DNA from: Thermotoga sp.
GTDB lineage: Bacteria; Thermotogota; Thermotogae; Mesoaciditogales; Mesoaciditogaceae
Assembly (NCBI GenBank): GCA_020722015.1
Contig: DYLQ01000009.1
Coordinates: 1-59,464, forward strand
DNA length: 59,464 bases
Direction of reading: 5' to 3'
A model generated the notes under the pieces. That model did no database searches. It was not told the origin of the DNA and saw only the letters and a list, made by a program, of their open reading frames with translations. The translations under genes were made by a program, and so were the position numbers. Below, piece by piece: positions 27,368 to 36,548 of this stretch; position 1 is the first letter of the stretch; the number at the start of each line of letters is the position of its first letter.

Positions 27368-28169
27368 TTCTAACTCCCCAACCCAACTTTTCATTCACAA
27401 TTTTGAAAAAATTTCTTTTTTCTGTGCAAAGGAAATTCACACTCTTTTCGGAATCTTCGATTTCAAAAGATTCTGGGGTATTTTGATCGCTAAGCACATC
27501 ACCGTCAGAAATGGCAAAATATTTTTCACCGTCCTGAGGATTTACCTCCACTTTTATTTTTCTTTTTGAAGAAACAACAACAGGTGTTTTTAGAAGCGAA
27601 TGAGCCATCATTGGAACTATTGAGAGTACATTCGCTTCTGGATCAACCACTGGCCCGCCTGCGGAAAGACTATAAGCGGTAGAACCTGTAGGAGTTGAAA
27701 TTAGAATACCATCGCAAAGCAAAGACCCAATCTCTGAATTGTCGATTTTTATTTTAACATCGATCATGTGAGAAAAGATATCCCTTTGAACGATGAATTC
27801 ATTCAAAAATTTGACTTCTCCGAATTTGCCTCTGACTTTGGAAAAATTCCTTTTAACGATTGTGAACTTTCCATCTACCAAAATATCTTTGATGATTTGA
27901 TCTATCTCACTAAACTCGTAAGGGCTTAAAAAGCCAAGATGCCCAAAATTTATTCCCGCAATGAAAGGCGTTTTTTGGTGAATTTTTCTTGCATATCTTA
28001 AAACAGTTCCATCTCCCCCAAGAATAAAGAAAACAGAATTGTCAGGGGCGCTTTCAATATCGAAGATCGAAATTTTCTTTTCGATCTTTTGCCTTAAAAC
28101 CTCGGATGCCCTTATCGCATCGCTATTTCTCTCGTTTTTTAGGATAACAGCGCCATCAAATTTTCTCAT
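27342..28169 (-). CDS. nadK: NAD kinase
   Basis: Phosphorylates NAD to NADP. Family motifs are ILGGDGTVLRYAR, INFGHLGFLS, FLNEFIVQR and TPTGSTAYSLSAGGP. The 275 residues match bacterial NadK. It overlaps yggT upstream (ATGA) and the sigma-54 activator downstream. Confidence 0.96.
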   Translation of the reverse strand: MRKFDGAVILKNERNSDAIRASEVLRQKIEKKISIFDIESAPDNSVFFILGGDGTVLRYARKIHQKTPFIAGINFGHLGFLSPYEFSEIDQIIKDILVDGKFTIVKRNFSKVRGKFGEVKFLNEFIVQRDIFSHMIDVKIKIDNSEIGSLLCDGILISTPTGSTAYSLSAGGPVVDPEANVLSIVPMMAHSLLKTPVVVSSKRKIKVEVNPQDGEKYFAISDGDVLSDQNTPESFEIEDSEKSVNFLCTEKRNFFKIVNEKLGWGVRNGSEKRYD

Positions 28170-28462
28170 CTTCTCAACACCACACTGAGATCGAAGAATG
28201 ATTCAACGACGAAAATTTGTATGAAGAGCAATATAAGGAAAACGACAAACGGAGTGAAATCAAGATAACCAAAAGGGTGTATGAATTTTCTAAATGGCCT
28301 GAGAACAGGTTCTGCAATTTCATCAAAAATTCTTCTTATTGGAAAACCATAGGGAAAGATAAAACTCAGTATCCCATCTATGATAAGCACTATCATGAAA
28401 AAGACTACCACTATGTTCAAAATAATGGCAATTGCATAGACAAGATTTGCAACGGCGAACAT
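28166..28462 (-). CDS. YggT family membrane protein
   Basis: A 98-residue protein with two hydrophobic helices (about 8-35 and 68-92) and the YggT motif IAEPVLRPFRKFIHPFG between them. YggT proteins are linked to osmotic tolerance and envelope or division functions in other bacteria; the precise activity is not known. It starts after AAGGATG and overlaps nadK by 4 nt. Confidence 0.88.
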   Translation of the reverse strand: MFAVANLVYAIAIILNIVVVFFMIVLIIDGILSFIFPYGFPIRRIFDEIAEPVLRPFRKFIHPFGYLDFTPFVVFLILLFIQIFVVESFFDLSVVLRR

Positions 28463-28475
28463 AACTCACATCCTT

Positions 28476-29465
28476 TCAAATCAAAGACTCTCCTATCACA
28501 GAATATCCTTTTTGTGTCAAAATCCTACCCCTTGCTGTTCGAGCAATGAAACCTCCTTGAAGCAAAAATGGTTCATAAACCTCGCTTATGGTCTCCTCCT
28601 CTATTCCAACGCTTGCTGCCAAAGCGTTTAGTCCTACGGGTCCTCCTTTGTAATCCCTTGCTATCTTTGAAAGTATCTTTATATCCATGTCATCGAGACC
28701 ATTTTTGTCGACCTGCATAGATTCAAAGGCCTCTTCTATTATCTCCATATCAAGGTTCTTTTTTGCCTTTACAGTTGCAAAATCTCTTATTCTTTTTACA
28801 AATCTGTTAACCACTCTCGGTGTTCCTCTTGATCTGCTGGCTATTTCCATGGCACTTTGATCGTCAATTTCAACTCTAAGCAAAGATGCCGTTCTTTTGG
28901 CTATCAAGGCAAGATCATTTATTGTGTAGAAATCCATTTCAAAGATCATTCCAAATCTGTTTCTCAAAGGGGCCGTTAATAAACCACTTCTCGTCGTTGC
29001 ACCGACAAGGGTGAAAGGATTTATGGAAAGTCTGACACTTCTTGCTCCAGGTCCTTTGCCTATCATGACATCGATCTGAAAATCTTCCATGGCAGAATAA
29101 AGTACTTCTTCAACTGGATGTGGCAACCTGTGAATTTCGTCTATGAAAAGCACATCTCCTGCGGATAAAGATGTCAAAATGGCCGCAAGATCTCCTTGCC
29201 TTTCAACGACCGGTCCGCTTGTTGCTCTCAATTTCCCTCCTATTTCATTCGCTATTATCATGGCAAGGCTCGTTTTTCCAAGGCCGGCAGGACCTGCAAG
29301 TAAGATATGATCAAGCACATCATTTCTCATAGTTGCTGCCTTTATGGCCACATTAAGCCTTGATTTTATTTTTTCTTGACCGATATAATCACTCAAATTT
29401 GAAGGTCTCAAAGAGACAAGCGCTTCATCTTCTTTTTGTGGTTCAGAAGAAAGTAATCTCGCCAT
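28476..29465 (-). CDS. ruvB: Holliday junction branch migration helicase RuvB
   Basis: The AAA+ motor that drives branch migration with RuvA. Walker A AGPAGLGKTS, Walker B LFIDEIHRL, sensor GATTRSGLL and the C-terminal winged helix with RIAR-like RTARGRIL are present. Length 329 is typical. ruvA and ruvC are not adjacent. It starts 8 nt after asnS. Confidence 0.97.
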   Translation of the reverse strand: MARLLSSEPQKEDEALVSLRPSNLSDYIGQEKIKSRLNVAIKAATMRNDVLDHILLAGPAGLGKTSLAMIIANEIGGKLRATSGPVVERQGDLAAILTSLSAGDVLFIDEIHRLPHPVEEVLYSAMEDFQIDVMIGKGPGARSVRLSINPFTLVGATTRSGLLTAPLRNRFGMIFEMDFYTINDLALIAKRTASLLRVEIDDQSAMEIASRSRGTPRVVNRFVKRIRDFATVKAKKNLDMEIIEEAFESMQVDKNGLDDMDIKILSKIARDYKGGPVGLNALAASVGIEEETISEVYEPFLLQGGFIARTARGRILTQKGYSVIGESLI

Positions 29466-29473
29466 TTTAACCT

Positions 29474-30775
29474 CTATGGATGTATTCTGTATATCGTGCG
29501 GGCGAAAGGTATCGCCTCTCTTATGTGTTCAAGCTTGCATATCCATGAAACAAGTCTTTCTATTCCCATACCAAAACCGCTGTGCGGCACCGAACCATAT
29601 TTTCTGAGATCTATGTACCAATCGTAGGAATCAATCGGAAGATTGCATTCTTTTATTCTCTCTATGAGTAAATCTAGGTCGTTTATACGTTCCGATGCAC
29701 CTATTATCTCTCCATATCCCTCCGGCGCAAGCATGTCATCACAAAGTACAACCTCGGATCTTTTCGGATCCGGCTGCATGTAAAAAGCTTTTATCTTTCT
29801 TGGATAATTGTAAACCATCACAGGTCTGTCAAATTCCTCACTTATGGCAGTTTCTTCATCTCCACCTATATCATCGCCCCACTTTATATCAAATCCCTTT
29901 TTTTGAAGTAATTTAATGCCTTCATCGTAAGATATTCTTGGAAAAGGCATTTGAACTCTTTCAAGCGGCTTCGTATCTCTTTCCAAGGCTTTGAGGTGAT
30001 CTCCGGCCCTTTCAAGTACACGGTTGACGACGTAAGACACGAGTTCTTCTTGAAGATGCATGTTGTCGTCCGAATTGTAATAAGCAACTTCTGCTTCATT
30101 CATCCAGAATTCCGTGAGATGTCTCCTTGTCTTTGACTTTTCCGCTCTGAATGTAGGCCCAAGATTGTAAACCTTTCCAAGTGCCATGATTGCCGCTTCA
30201 AGGTAAAGTTGGCCCGTTTGTGTTAAGTACGCTTTTCCAAGATCAAAATACTCAACGCTGAAAAGCTCGCCGGCAGATTCTCCTATGGCCCCGGTAAGAA
30301 TAGGGGTATCAACAAGAATAAACCCATTATTCCTGTAAAACTCTCTAACTGCCCATATAATTTCATTTCTGACATGCAAAATATGAAATTGTCTCTGAGA
30401 TCTAAGCCAAAGATGACGATTATTCATTAAAAAATCAATTCCATGTTCTTTCTTGGAAATTGGATATTCCTCAAGTGGCATTTGAACGATTTTGATGTCA
30501 TCGATCTCTAATTCGTAACCGTACGGTGATCTTTTATCTTCTCTGACCTTACCCTCGATTATGACACTCGATTCTAATTTGATCTTATCGGCATTTGAAA
30601 AAACTTCTTCGGAAGATGTTTTTTCAATGATTCCTTGTACAAAACCAGTTCCATCTCTTATTTGCAGGAAATTGATTTTACCACTTGATCTTTTGTTAAA
30701 AACCCATCCCTTTATAATTACGATTTCTCCGACATGATCTTTCAAATCCTTTATGTACGTCCAATGCGCAGACAA
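29474..30775 (-). CDS. asnS: asparaginyl-tRNA synthetase
   Basis: Class II synthetase charging tRNA-Asn. The N-terminal OB-fold anticodon-binding domain (about 10-105) precedes the catalytic core: TPILTGAIGESAGELF, TFRAEKSKTRRHLTEFWM and GFGMGIERLVSWI. The pattern favours AsnRS over AspRS. Upstream reads AAAGGAGAGGTGATAATCTTG: the GTG at 30784 is within the ribosome-site region, so the TTG at 30775 is the better start (433 residues). It heads the chain asnS-ruvB-yggT-nadK-activator-glyA-glgD-glgC. No T-box leader is seen. Confidence 0.93.
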   Translation of the reverse strand: MSAHWTYIKDLKDHVGEIVIIKGWVFNKRSSGKINFLQIRDGTGFVQGIIEKTSSEEVFSNADKIKLESSVIIEGKVREDKRSPYGYELEIDDIKIVQMPLEEYPISKKEHGIDFLMNNRHLWLRSQRQFHILHVRNEIIWAVREFYRNNGFILVDTPILTGAIGESAGELFSVEYFDLGKAYLTQTGQLYLEAAIMALGKVYNLGPTFRAEKSKTRRHLTEFWMNEAEVAYYNSDDNMHLQEELVSYVVNRVLERAGDHLKALERDTKPLERVQMPFPRISYDEGIKLLQKKGFDIKWGDDIGGDEETAISEEFDRPVMVYNYPRKIKAFYMQPDPKRSEVVLCDDMLAPEGYGEIIGASERINDLDLLIERIKECNLPIDSYDWYIDLRKYGSVPHSGFGMGIERLVSWICKLEHIREAIPFARTIYRIHP

Positions 30776-30862
30776 GATTATCACCTCTCCTTTATATTAT
30801 TTTAGCATATGTAAGGTATAGATCGTTAATGAACGAATTGAATCAAAATATATTAAGTGTGG

Positions 30863-30933
30863 CAGATACCCGACTGTTATCCCCGACCTGATCGGGAACC
30901 TTATCTGATAAAGTCAAATGACTTCGTTTTTTT
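30863..30933 (+). other. possible small structured RNA or terminator on the plus strand between asnS and acyltransferase
   Basis: CAGATA/TATCTG encloses a CCCGA/TCGGG hairpin, and next comes AAGTC-AAAT-GACTT with seven T after CG, like a weak intrinsic terminator. The orientation is plus, although both neighbouring genes are on the minus strand. A weak TATATT lies just upstream at 30847-30852. No family is recognised. Confidence 0.25.
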
Positions 30934-30951
30934 AAGTTGGTTTAGTATATA

Positions 30952-32025
30952 TCAGAAGACGATATTGTAAACCCGCTTTGAAGTGAACTGTACCGTCATT
31001 CCAACAACGACGGCGATCAAACATGTGGCAATCCCAACGATAAATTGAATGTAAAGGTTGGATTGTGATGTTACGTTTGGTATAAATGGGACAAAAACGG
31101 CAAGTACTGACCCTATGATAAGCACGTGATCTATGTATATGTCAAGAGAATGTTTTCCAAAGATAGAAAGTACTTTTGCATACGTTTGGTTTTTCACAAA
31201 ATAAGATATCCATAAAAACACCGGCATCGAAAAAAAATAAACCAAATATTCGAAAGGACTTAGAGCAATGTATGCTTCGTAATCAAGGCTCAGCTTCGGA
31301 ACTGTAAAAATCATCGCCATAGCGCCGACATACGAAATAAAAAAACCTAACCATATCAAACACGAAGGTCTTTTGGTCCAGAAAAATTTTCCGCTTTTTG
31401 AAGCGTGCATTCCCCAAAAATAAAAGAAAGCCCACAAAAGTGGGTTCCTGTAAGTTATTGTGGAATCCACGATCATGTATCCATAATATTGAGGCACGTA
31501 ATAAAGCGACGTGAAAATCATTCCGAATGCGAATAAAACGATCATCAACGGTATTAAATTTGTGATATTGAAAAAAAATGGTGTTAAGACGTACAGAATT
31601 AAAAGCACAAAGAGAAAGTAAAATGGAAGATATGCCGTGGCAAAGGCATATTTAGATATGATATTCCAAAAATTCAGGTTGTAAGACATGCCAGCGTAAT
31701 GTCCAAACGCAATTCCAAGCATAATGTAGATTGTCGACCACAAAAAATAAGACGGAAGAAAAATTTTCAACTTCTTCGAAATGAAATTCCATGGATTTTT
31801 GCTTTTTTCATAGCTTCTGTAACCGAGAAAGCCTGAAACAAAAAAGAAAATAACCACGACAGGCGTGCCGAACGGTCCAAATAAATAAAGAATATGTTTT
31901 GTGGTTGGACTGTAAGTTGAAAAATTGTAAAAAACAGAATGAAACAAAACAACGGTTAATATTCCAAACCCTTTAAGAATGTCGAACTCTTCTATTCTGT
32001 TTGATGTATTTGATCCTGTTGCCAT
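30952..32025 (-). CDS. acyltransferase family 3 membrane protein
   Basis: A 357-residue integral membrane protein with about ten helices. The start RIEEFDILKGFGILTVVLFH, with the conserved His of this family, and FFFVSGFLGYRSYEK identify an acyltransferase-3 fold, which O-acylates surface polysaccharides or glycans. The acceptor is unknown. No glycosyltransferase or polysaccharide genes are adjacent. Start ATG follows GGGAGG. Confidence 0.88.
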   Translation of the reverse strand: MATGSNTSNRIEEFDILKGFGILTVVLFHSVFYNFSTYSPTTKHILYLFGPFGTPVVVIFFFVSGFLGYRSYEKSKNPWNFISKKLKIFLPSYFLWSTIYIMLGIAFGHYAGMSYNLNFWNIISKYAFATAYLPFYFLFVLLILYVLTPFFFNITNLIPLMIVLFAFGMIFTSLYYVPQYYGYMIVDSTITYRNPLLWAFFYFWGMHASKSGKFFWTKRPSCLIWLGFFISYVGAMAMIFTVPKLSLDYEAYIALSPFEYLVYFFSMPVFLWISYFVKNQTYAKVLSIFGKHSLDIYIDHVLIIGSVLAVFVPFIPNVTSQSNLYIQFIVGIATCLIAVVVGMTVQFTSKRVYNIVF

Positions 32026-32071
32026 TTATTTCCTCCCGTGAAATGGACATTTTTTACGTTCCTGATCACAA

Positions 32072-32102
32072 AATTCTGACCTTCTTTAAGAAGGTCAGAA
32101 TT
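32072..32102 (-). terminator. terminator downstream of amt
   Basis: A perfect 31-nt palindrome (arms AATTCTGACCTTCTT, single-base loop on paper) starts 5 nt after the amt stop; the minus strand continues TTTG, so the T-run is weak. Confidence 0.7.
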
Positions 32103-32106
32103 ATCT

Positions 32107-33312
32107 TTACAGTCTATAAGCTTCTTCTCCAAGTTCCACGTCCAAACCCTGTTTTTCCTCATTTTCAGGAACTCTAACAGGTGTAAAGAAATTCACCAAT
32201 TTCAACAGTAAATAGCTTAAAAAGAAACTGTAGGCCCCTACTATTGCGACTCCAAGAATTTCTATCAAAAACTGATGGACATTTCCCTGAATTAAACCAG
32301 ATACATGATTAACTGCGCTTTCCGCGAAAACACCGGTTAATATCACACCGAGTATCCCTCCGACGCCGTGAACTCCCCATACATCAAGGGCATCGTCCCA
32401 TTTGACTTTCTTTCTAAATTCAATGGCCGCGTAGCACGCCAATGAGGCTCCTACTCCTATGACAGCGGCAGCCCACGGATGAACATAACCTGCAGCGGGC
32501 GTCACGGCCGCAAGGCCAGCGACGGATCCGGTTAGAGCACCCATTATGGAAGGCTGTTTTCTTATAGACCACGAGAAAAGAAGCCATGTTACAAGTGCAA
32601 CCGATGCGGCTATGTCCGTGTTGATAAACGCATTCGCGGCAAGCGAACCTGCTGCAAGAGCGCTTCCTGCGTTAAATCCAAACCATCCAAACCATAATAA
32701 TCCGGTGCCAAGGGCAACATATGTTATGTTGTGAGGTTCGCTCGATTTGAATTTTCTGCTGCCGACGACGAGTATTGAAGCCAAAGCCGCCATTCCTGCT
32801 GTTGTATGAACTACTGCCCCTCCCGCAAAATCAACAAAGCCGATCTGCTGTAAAAATCCCCCTCCCCATACCCAATGAGTTACAGGAATGTACACGAGGA
32901 CGCTCCACAAAATAAGAAAGAACATGTAGCTTTTGAATTTCACCCTATCGGCGAAAGCTCCCGTTATAAGTGCCGGAGTTATAACCGCGAACATTTCCTG
33001 GAATGCAAAATAGGCATAAAGAGGAATCGTTCCCCCGTAATGAGGGTTGGGTCCTGCCATGAAAACATTTTGCAAAAATACGTAATTAAAACCACCTATA
33101 ATGCCATGAAAGTCCGTGCCGAATGCAAGGCTGAATCCGAAAAGAAACCACAAAGTCGTAACGATACCCATAGAAGCAAAACTCTGGAGAATGATGGTAA
33201 GCACACTTGTACGCCTGACCATTCCACCGTAAAAGAACGCAAGACCAGGCGTCATTATGAATACCAACGCTGCACTGATTAAAACAAATGCCGTATTACC
33301 GCTGTTGATCAT
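32107..33312 (-). CDS. amt: ammonium transporter
   Basis: An Amt/Mep/Rh channel, 401 residues with eleven expected helices. Signature DFAGGAVVHTTAGMAALAS and a second pore region VWGVHGVGGILGV, including the His pair of the pore, are present, as is PGLAFFYGGMV. The usual PII (glnB/glnK) partner is not adjacent. Ribosome site GGAGGAAG is 7-9 nt upstream. It likely takes up ammonium under nitrogen limitation; regulation is not visible, and no sigma-54 site was found in the short upstream region. Confidence 0.96.
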   Translation of the reverse strand: MINSGNTAFVLISAALVFIMTPGLAFFYGGMVRRTSVLTIILQSFASMGIVTTLWFLFGFSLAFGTDFHGIIGGFNYVFLQNVFMAGPNPHYGGTIPLYAYFAFQEMFAVITPALITGAFADRVKFKSYMFFLILWSVLVYIPVTHWVWGGGFLQQIGFVDFAGGAVVHTTAGMAALASILVVGSRKFKSSEPHNITYVALGTGLLWFGWFGFNAGSALAAGSLAANAFINTDIAASVALVTWLLFSWSIRKQPSIMGALTGSVAGLAAVTPAAGYVHPWAAAVIGVGASLACYAAIEFRKKVKWDDALDVWGVHGVGGILGVILTGVFAESAVNHVSGLIQGNVHQFLIEILGVAIVGAYSFFLSYLLLKLVNFFTPVRVPENEEKQGLDVELGEEAYRL

Positions 33313-33352
33313 GATACGCTTCCTCCTTGTTTAAGATGAAAAAAATCAATGA

Positions 33353-34519
33353 TTACAAATCTGAGAGTTTTTCTTTCAAAATTTTTAACGCCACACAATC
33401 ATCTTCGTTATATTCCAAAATTTCTTTCATTATCGACTGATCTTTTGTTTTTTTCCATTCTCCGAGTGCTATCATGGCATCGTAACCTTTGAAATTTGGA
33501 TTTTTCCACTTAAATCCCAAAATGCCGGCCACATCTTTAAGCGAATAAAATCTTACGGGCATAGCCAAAGATCGCCTAACAACCGCATAAAGATCAACAA
33601 ACCTTTTCACCAATTCTTTACTTTCCATATCAGAAAGATCCGCAAATTTTTGAATCACATCCCTGTCAAAACGATCGTAATGGTAGATTGGTGCATGCGG
33701 GTATTTTGATATGAATTCAAGAAATGCTTTCCATTGATCCTCCCAATCGTCTATGTCAAGAATGAAACTGTGATATATCCCTTCATGAAAGATGCCAAAA
33801 AGATAAAGTTCTTCATCGCTTTTTTCAACGTCAAAAAAATATTCGTGATCTGACTTTGGTAAATTAGGCTTCTCGATTGGGATCAATTGAAATTTAGAAA
33901 TGGCAGTTGCCTGTTTGACAATGGTTTTTGCCTCTTTAAATTCGATTCCGGTGTAAGAAGCTATAATTGCCGGATCGGCATTGGAAATCGACTTAAGATC
34001 CGTAAAGCCCGCTTTCAAAAGCGTTTTTTTTCTTTTTTCTCCTATGCCGTTTATCAACGATAAATCTTGCGATTTTGAACTTATCTCTATGCAATCGGTA
34101 TAGAATGGACAGCCTTTGCATGCATAAGAGAAAGATGGAGCCGGAGGAGACGGTTCTTCGAAACTCTCTTTTATGGAATTTATCATCATCGATATGAGTT
34201 CATCTCGTGGTTCTATGCTTTTCTGACCATTCAAAAAATTCACAACTATCTTTGACCTTTCACCTCTGAGATTCATCACAAATGATAAGAATGCGGCTTC
34301 AATTATGTGTCTTTCTCTTACACTTTTTGATCTCCTGTTCAAAATCAAGGCTTTGTTTTTTTCATCATCGATCATTTCATCGGCAAAAGCTACAAGATGA
34401 ATCTGATTATAATCGGCTTCAAAATTAAAATTACCAGTCTGATGAATTTCATCTTTCGAAAAGTAGGCTTTTCTATGGCAGAGGTAAAATGTCGTTAAAA
34501 GCGCTTGATCGATGATCAT
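33353..34519 (-). CDS. TM0106-family RecB/Cas4-like and RNase H-like protein
   Basis: Three parts can be seen in 388 residues: an N-terminal Cas4/RecB-like region with four cysteines (FYLCHRKAYF near 14, and ACKGCPFYTDC near 135-146) able to hold an Fe-S cluster, a helix-hairpin-helix (GIGEKRKKTLLKAGF, about 160), and a C-terminal RNase H-like DEDDy exonuclease domain (FFDVEKS, YHYDRFDRDVI, YNEDDCVAL). The N-terminal part lacks a clear E-x-K nuclease motif; the equivalent strand reads LILNRRSKS. The C-terminal domain is therefore the likely active nuclease. No CRISPR array or cas gene is nearby. It starts 1 nt after the transporter gene stop. Confidence 0.82.
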   Translation of the reverse strand: MIIDQALLTTFYLCHRKAYFSKDEIHQTGNFNFEADYNQIHLVAFADEMIDDEKNKALILNRRSKSVRERHIIEAAFLSFVMNLRGERSKIVVNFLNGQKSIEPRDELISMMINSIKESFEEPSPPAPSFSYACKGCPFYTDCIEISSKSQDLSLINGIGEKRKKTLLKAGFTDLKSISNADPAIIASYTGIEFKEAKTIVKQATAISKFQLIPIEKPNLPKSDHEYFFDVEKSDEELYLFGIFHEGIYHSFILDIDDWEDQWKAFLEFISKYPHAPIYHYDRFDRDVIQKFADLSDMESKELVKRFVDLYAVVRRSLAMPVRFYSLKDVAGILGFKWKNPNFKGYDAMIALGEWKKTKDQSIMKEILEYNEDDCVALKILKEKLSDL

Positions 34520-34520
34520 T

Positions 34521-35210
34521 TTAAAGGTCTTCTCTCGATATCATGGGATTATATCTTTCATCATAATCGTAAACGTCCGTTTTCTCGATTTTCTTTATTT
34601 TCAGGACTATTAAATAGGTAAGAGGAGTTGCGACAACCTCGTAAATGACTTTAAAAAGATACTGGGCGACGATCAAGAAGATCAGATCTTTCAAATTCAT
34701 AAGACCTGCGAAGGTACCCGTTATGAATATCAAGGTATCGGCACCTTCTCCGACAACGGTTGATCCTATCGTTCTTGTCCACAAAAATTTCCCCTTTGTC
34801 ATAACCTTCATCCTGCTCATCACAACGGAATTCAAATATTCTCCGACAAAATAAGCTATAATGGAGGCCAAAACGGCTCTTGGCGCAAGGCCGAGTACGA
34901 GGCTGTAAGATTTTGCCTCATTTTGCCACCAAATAGGAGCCGGAAGTGCATTTACAAGCAAAAAGAAAAGTGCCATGAAGAGGTTTGCCCCCAAACCTAA
35001 CCATATAACAAGTCTTGATTTCCTAAAGCCGTAAACTTCGGTAAGCACATCTCCGAATATGTAAGATATCGGGAAGATCAAAACGGCTCCCGGAAGCACA
35101 ACGCCCCAGAAATTAACGAGTCGGCCTGCGGTAACATTTGCAACTATAAGGCATGTGACAAAAGCAGCCGTCAGAAAAACATAAAGTGGCGTTATACTCT
35201 TACTTTCCAA
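34521..35210 (-). CDS. queuosine precursor transporter, YhhQ/VUT family
   Basis: A 229-residue membrane protein with about six helices. Family features include NVTAGRLVNFWG, FPISYIFGDVLTEVYGF and TIGSTVVGEGADTLIF. YhhQ-family proteins import preQ0/preQ1 or queuine for tRNA modification, consistent with its place 2 nt after queF. The TTG start follows AAAAGGAG. Confidence 0.9.
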   Translation of the reverse strand: MESKSITPLYVFLTAAFVTCLIVANVTAGRLVNFWGVVLPGAVLIFPISYIFGDVLTEVYGFRKSRLVIWLGLGANLFMALFFLLVNALPAPIWWQNEAKSYSLVLGLAPRAVLASIIAYFVGEYLNSVVMSRMKVMTKGKFLWTRTIGSTVVGEGADTLIFITGTFAGLMNLKDLIFLIVAQYLFKVIYEVVATPLTYLIVLKIKKIEKTDVYDYDERYNPMISREDL

Positions 35211-35212
35211 AT

Positions 35213-35605
35213 TTATCTTTCTCCTTTTTCAATCGAAGTTATGGTATCTATACCTCCACGCGTTTTGTAAGTTAACGTTATTTTCATCCACAAAGGTTCT
35301 AAAAGTGCAAAAAGATCATCGAAGATCCTCTGTGTCGCTTTTTCTTGATAGATCCCAACGTCTCTGAAAGAGACAAAATAATATTTCAACGACTTAAGTT
35401 CCACTATCTTTTTGTCTGGAATGTATTCGATTAAGACCTTTCCGATGTCAGGAAGTCCAGAAAAAGGGCAAACAGCGGAAAATTCATCTGTTTCGTATTT
35501 AACAAACTCTTTGTCTTTGTTTTCGAAGTAGATCGTTTCCAACAGAGAAGTGTCTATTGCGTCTTCGCTTAAAAATGAAAATGTCTTTCCTTCTGCTTTT
35601 GGCAT
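35213..35605 (-). CDS. queF: preQ0 reductase QueF (NADPH-dependent 7-cyano-7-deazaguanine reductase)
   Basis: Reduces preQ0 to preQ1 in queuosine synthesis. The short type I form (130 residues) carries the catalytic Cys and Asp in CPFSGLPD and the substrate-binding [14 protein letters not shown]. Pairing with the YhhQ-type transporter supports salvage of preQ0. No queC/D/E genes are seen. Start ATG follows AGAGGTGATGAG. The promoter lies about 10-20 nt ahead, leaving no room for a preQ1 riboswitch. Confidence 0.94.
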   Translation of the reverse strand: MPKAEGKTFSFLSEDAIDTSLLETIYFENKDKEFVKYETDEFSAVCPFSGLPDIGKVLIEYIPDKKIVELKSLKYYFVSFRDVGIYQEKATQRIFDDLFALLEPLWMKITLTYKTRGGIDTITSIEKGER

Positions 35606-35623
35606 CTCATCACCTCTGAGGGG

Positions 35624-35632
35624 ATTATATCA
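35624..35632 (-). promoter_or_regulatory. extended -10 promoter of queF
   Basis: The minus strand reads TGATATAAT about 19 nt before the queF ATG. The 5' leader would be very short. Confidence 0.6.
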
Positions 35633-35738
35633 TAAGAAAATTCAAAAGTTTTTAATGATCGGAAGCGAGAATTCTCCATTTCAACGGCAAAATGAGAACG
35701 ACATGCGTGCAAACGGAAATTACATAACGGGATAAAGA

Positions 35739-36548
35739 TTAGCTTAAAAGTTCCATTTCATCGTCTGTCAATTCTATATCTCCTGCTTTCGCGTTTTCTA
35801 AAAGATGTTTTTCTTTTATGGCTTTCGGTATGGTGAACGCACCTTTTTTGATGAGCCATGCAAGTGCAATTTGAGCAGAAGTTGCATTTCTGTTTTTTGC
35901 GACTTCTTCAAGTTTTAATGCTGTTGCACTCATTCCCATTCTGTTAAGCGGACTGTATGCCACAACGCTTATTCCTTTGGAATTACAAAAATCAAGCAGT
36001 CCTGATCTTTCTATCTCACGATCTTCGATGTTGTATCTGACCTGATTGCATACTATCGGAGCTTTCGAAGCCGAGACAGCTTCCTTTAACTGAGAAATCG
36101 AAAAATTACTCACTCCTATGTATCTCGTATATCCTCGATCGAGGACAATGTTGATGTTTTGAATGGCTTCTTTTATGGAAATATCTTCCGGAGGCCAATG
36201 GACAAGGTAAAGATCCAAGCGATCTGTACCGAGTCTTTCAAGCGTATTTTCGATCGAGTTAAGCATGTCTTTGATTTTAAGATGGTTTGGCCAAACTTTT
36301 GATGTTAGGAAAACCTTTTCGCGCCCTATTTCCTTTAATGCCTTCCCTACAAGCTCTTCGGTATGGCCGGCCCCGTAATATTCGGCGGTATCGATATGCG
36401 TCATTCCGAATTCAACAGCTTTAATTATGGATTTAATCGATTCTTTGTCGGTAGATGGATCCGGTGAAATTCCTCCGCCCATTTCCCAAGTACCTAAGCC
36501 TATGGCTGGGAGCAGTTGACTTGTCTTTCCAAGTGTCATTTTTTTCAT
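35739..36548 (-). CDS. aldo/keto reductase
   Basis: NAD(P)H-dependent reductase of 269 residues. The catalytic tetrad residues lie in HIDTAEYYG (Asp, Tyr), TSKVW (Lys) and LVHWP (His); the C-terminal IPKAIKEKHLLEN is the cofactor-binding stretch. The substrate is unknown, probably an aldehyde or ketone. It overlaps the small membrane protein upstream (ATGA) and ends the VOC-SPW-AKR transcript. Confidence 0.93.
   Translation of the reverse strand: MKKMTLGKTSQLLPAIGLGTWEMGGGISPDPSTDKESIKSIIKAVEFGMTHIDTAEYYGAGHTEELVGKALKEIGREKVFLTSKVWPNHLKIKDMLNSIENTLERLGTDRLDLYLVHWPPEDISIKEAIQNINIVLDRGYTRYIGVSNFSISQLKEAVSASKAPIVCNQVRYNIEDREIERSGLLDFCNSKGISVVAYSPLNRMGMSATALKLEEVAKNRNATSAQIALAWLIKKGAFTIPKAIKEKHLLENAKAGDIELTDDEMELLS

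Noticed and set aside
30600-30950. T-box leader upstream of asnS
   Set aside because: No T-box sequence or specifier stem is visible on the minus strand; the stems found point to the other strand.
25640-33352. Sigma-54 (-24/-12) promoters near the activator, glyA or amt
   Set aside because: No TGGCAC-N5-TTGC-like site could be found in these short intergenic gaps.
33353-34519. CRISPR-associated Cas4
   Set aside because: Although Cas4-like in its first part, the protein carries HhH and RNase H-like domains of the TM0106 family, and no repeat array or other cas gene is in the window.
35660-35735. Possible fourth transposon right end (TCTCCATTTCAACGG resembles the 58.6 kb hairpin)
   Set aside because: The second arm of the hairpin and the TTCAC end are missing; similarity is limited to about 13 bases.
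35606-35738. preQ1 riboswitch upstream of queF
   Set aside because: The extended -10 promoter stands about 19 nt before the start, leaving no room for the aptamer, and no matching hairpin/A-rich tail is seen in the short leader.
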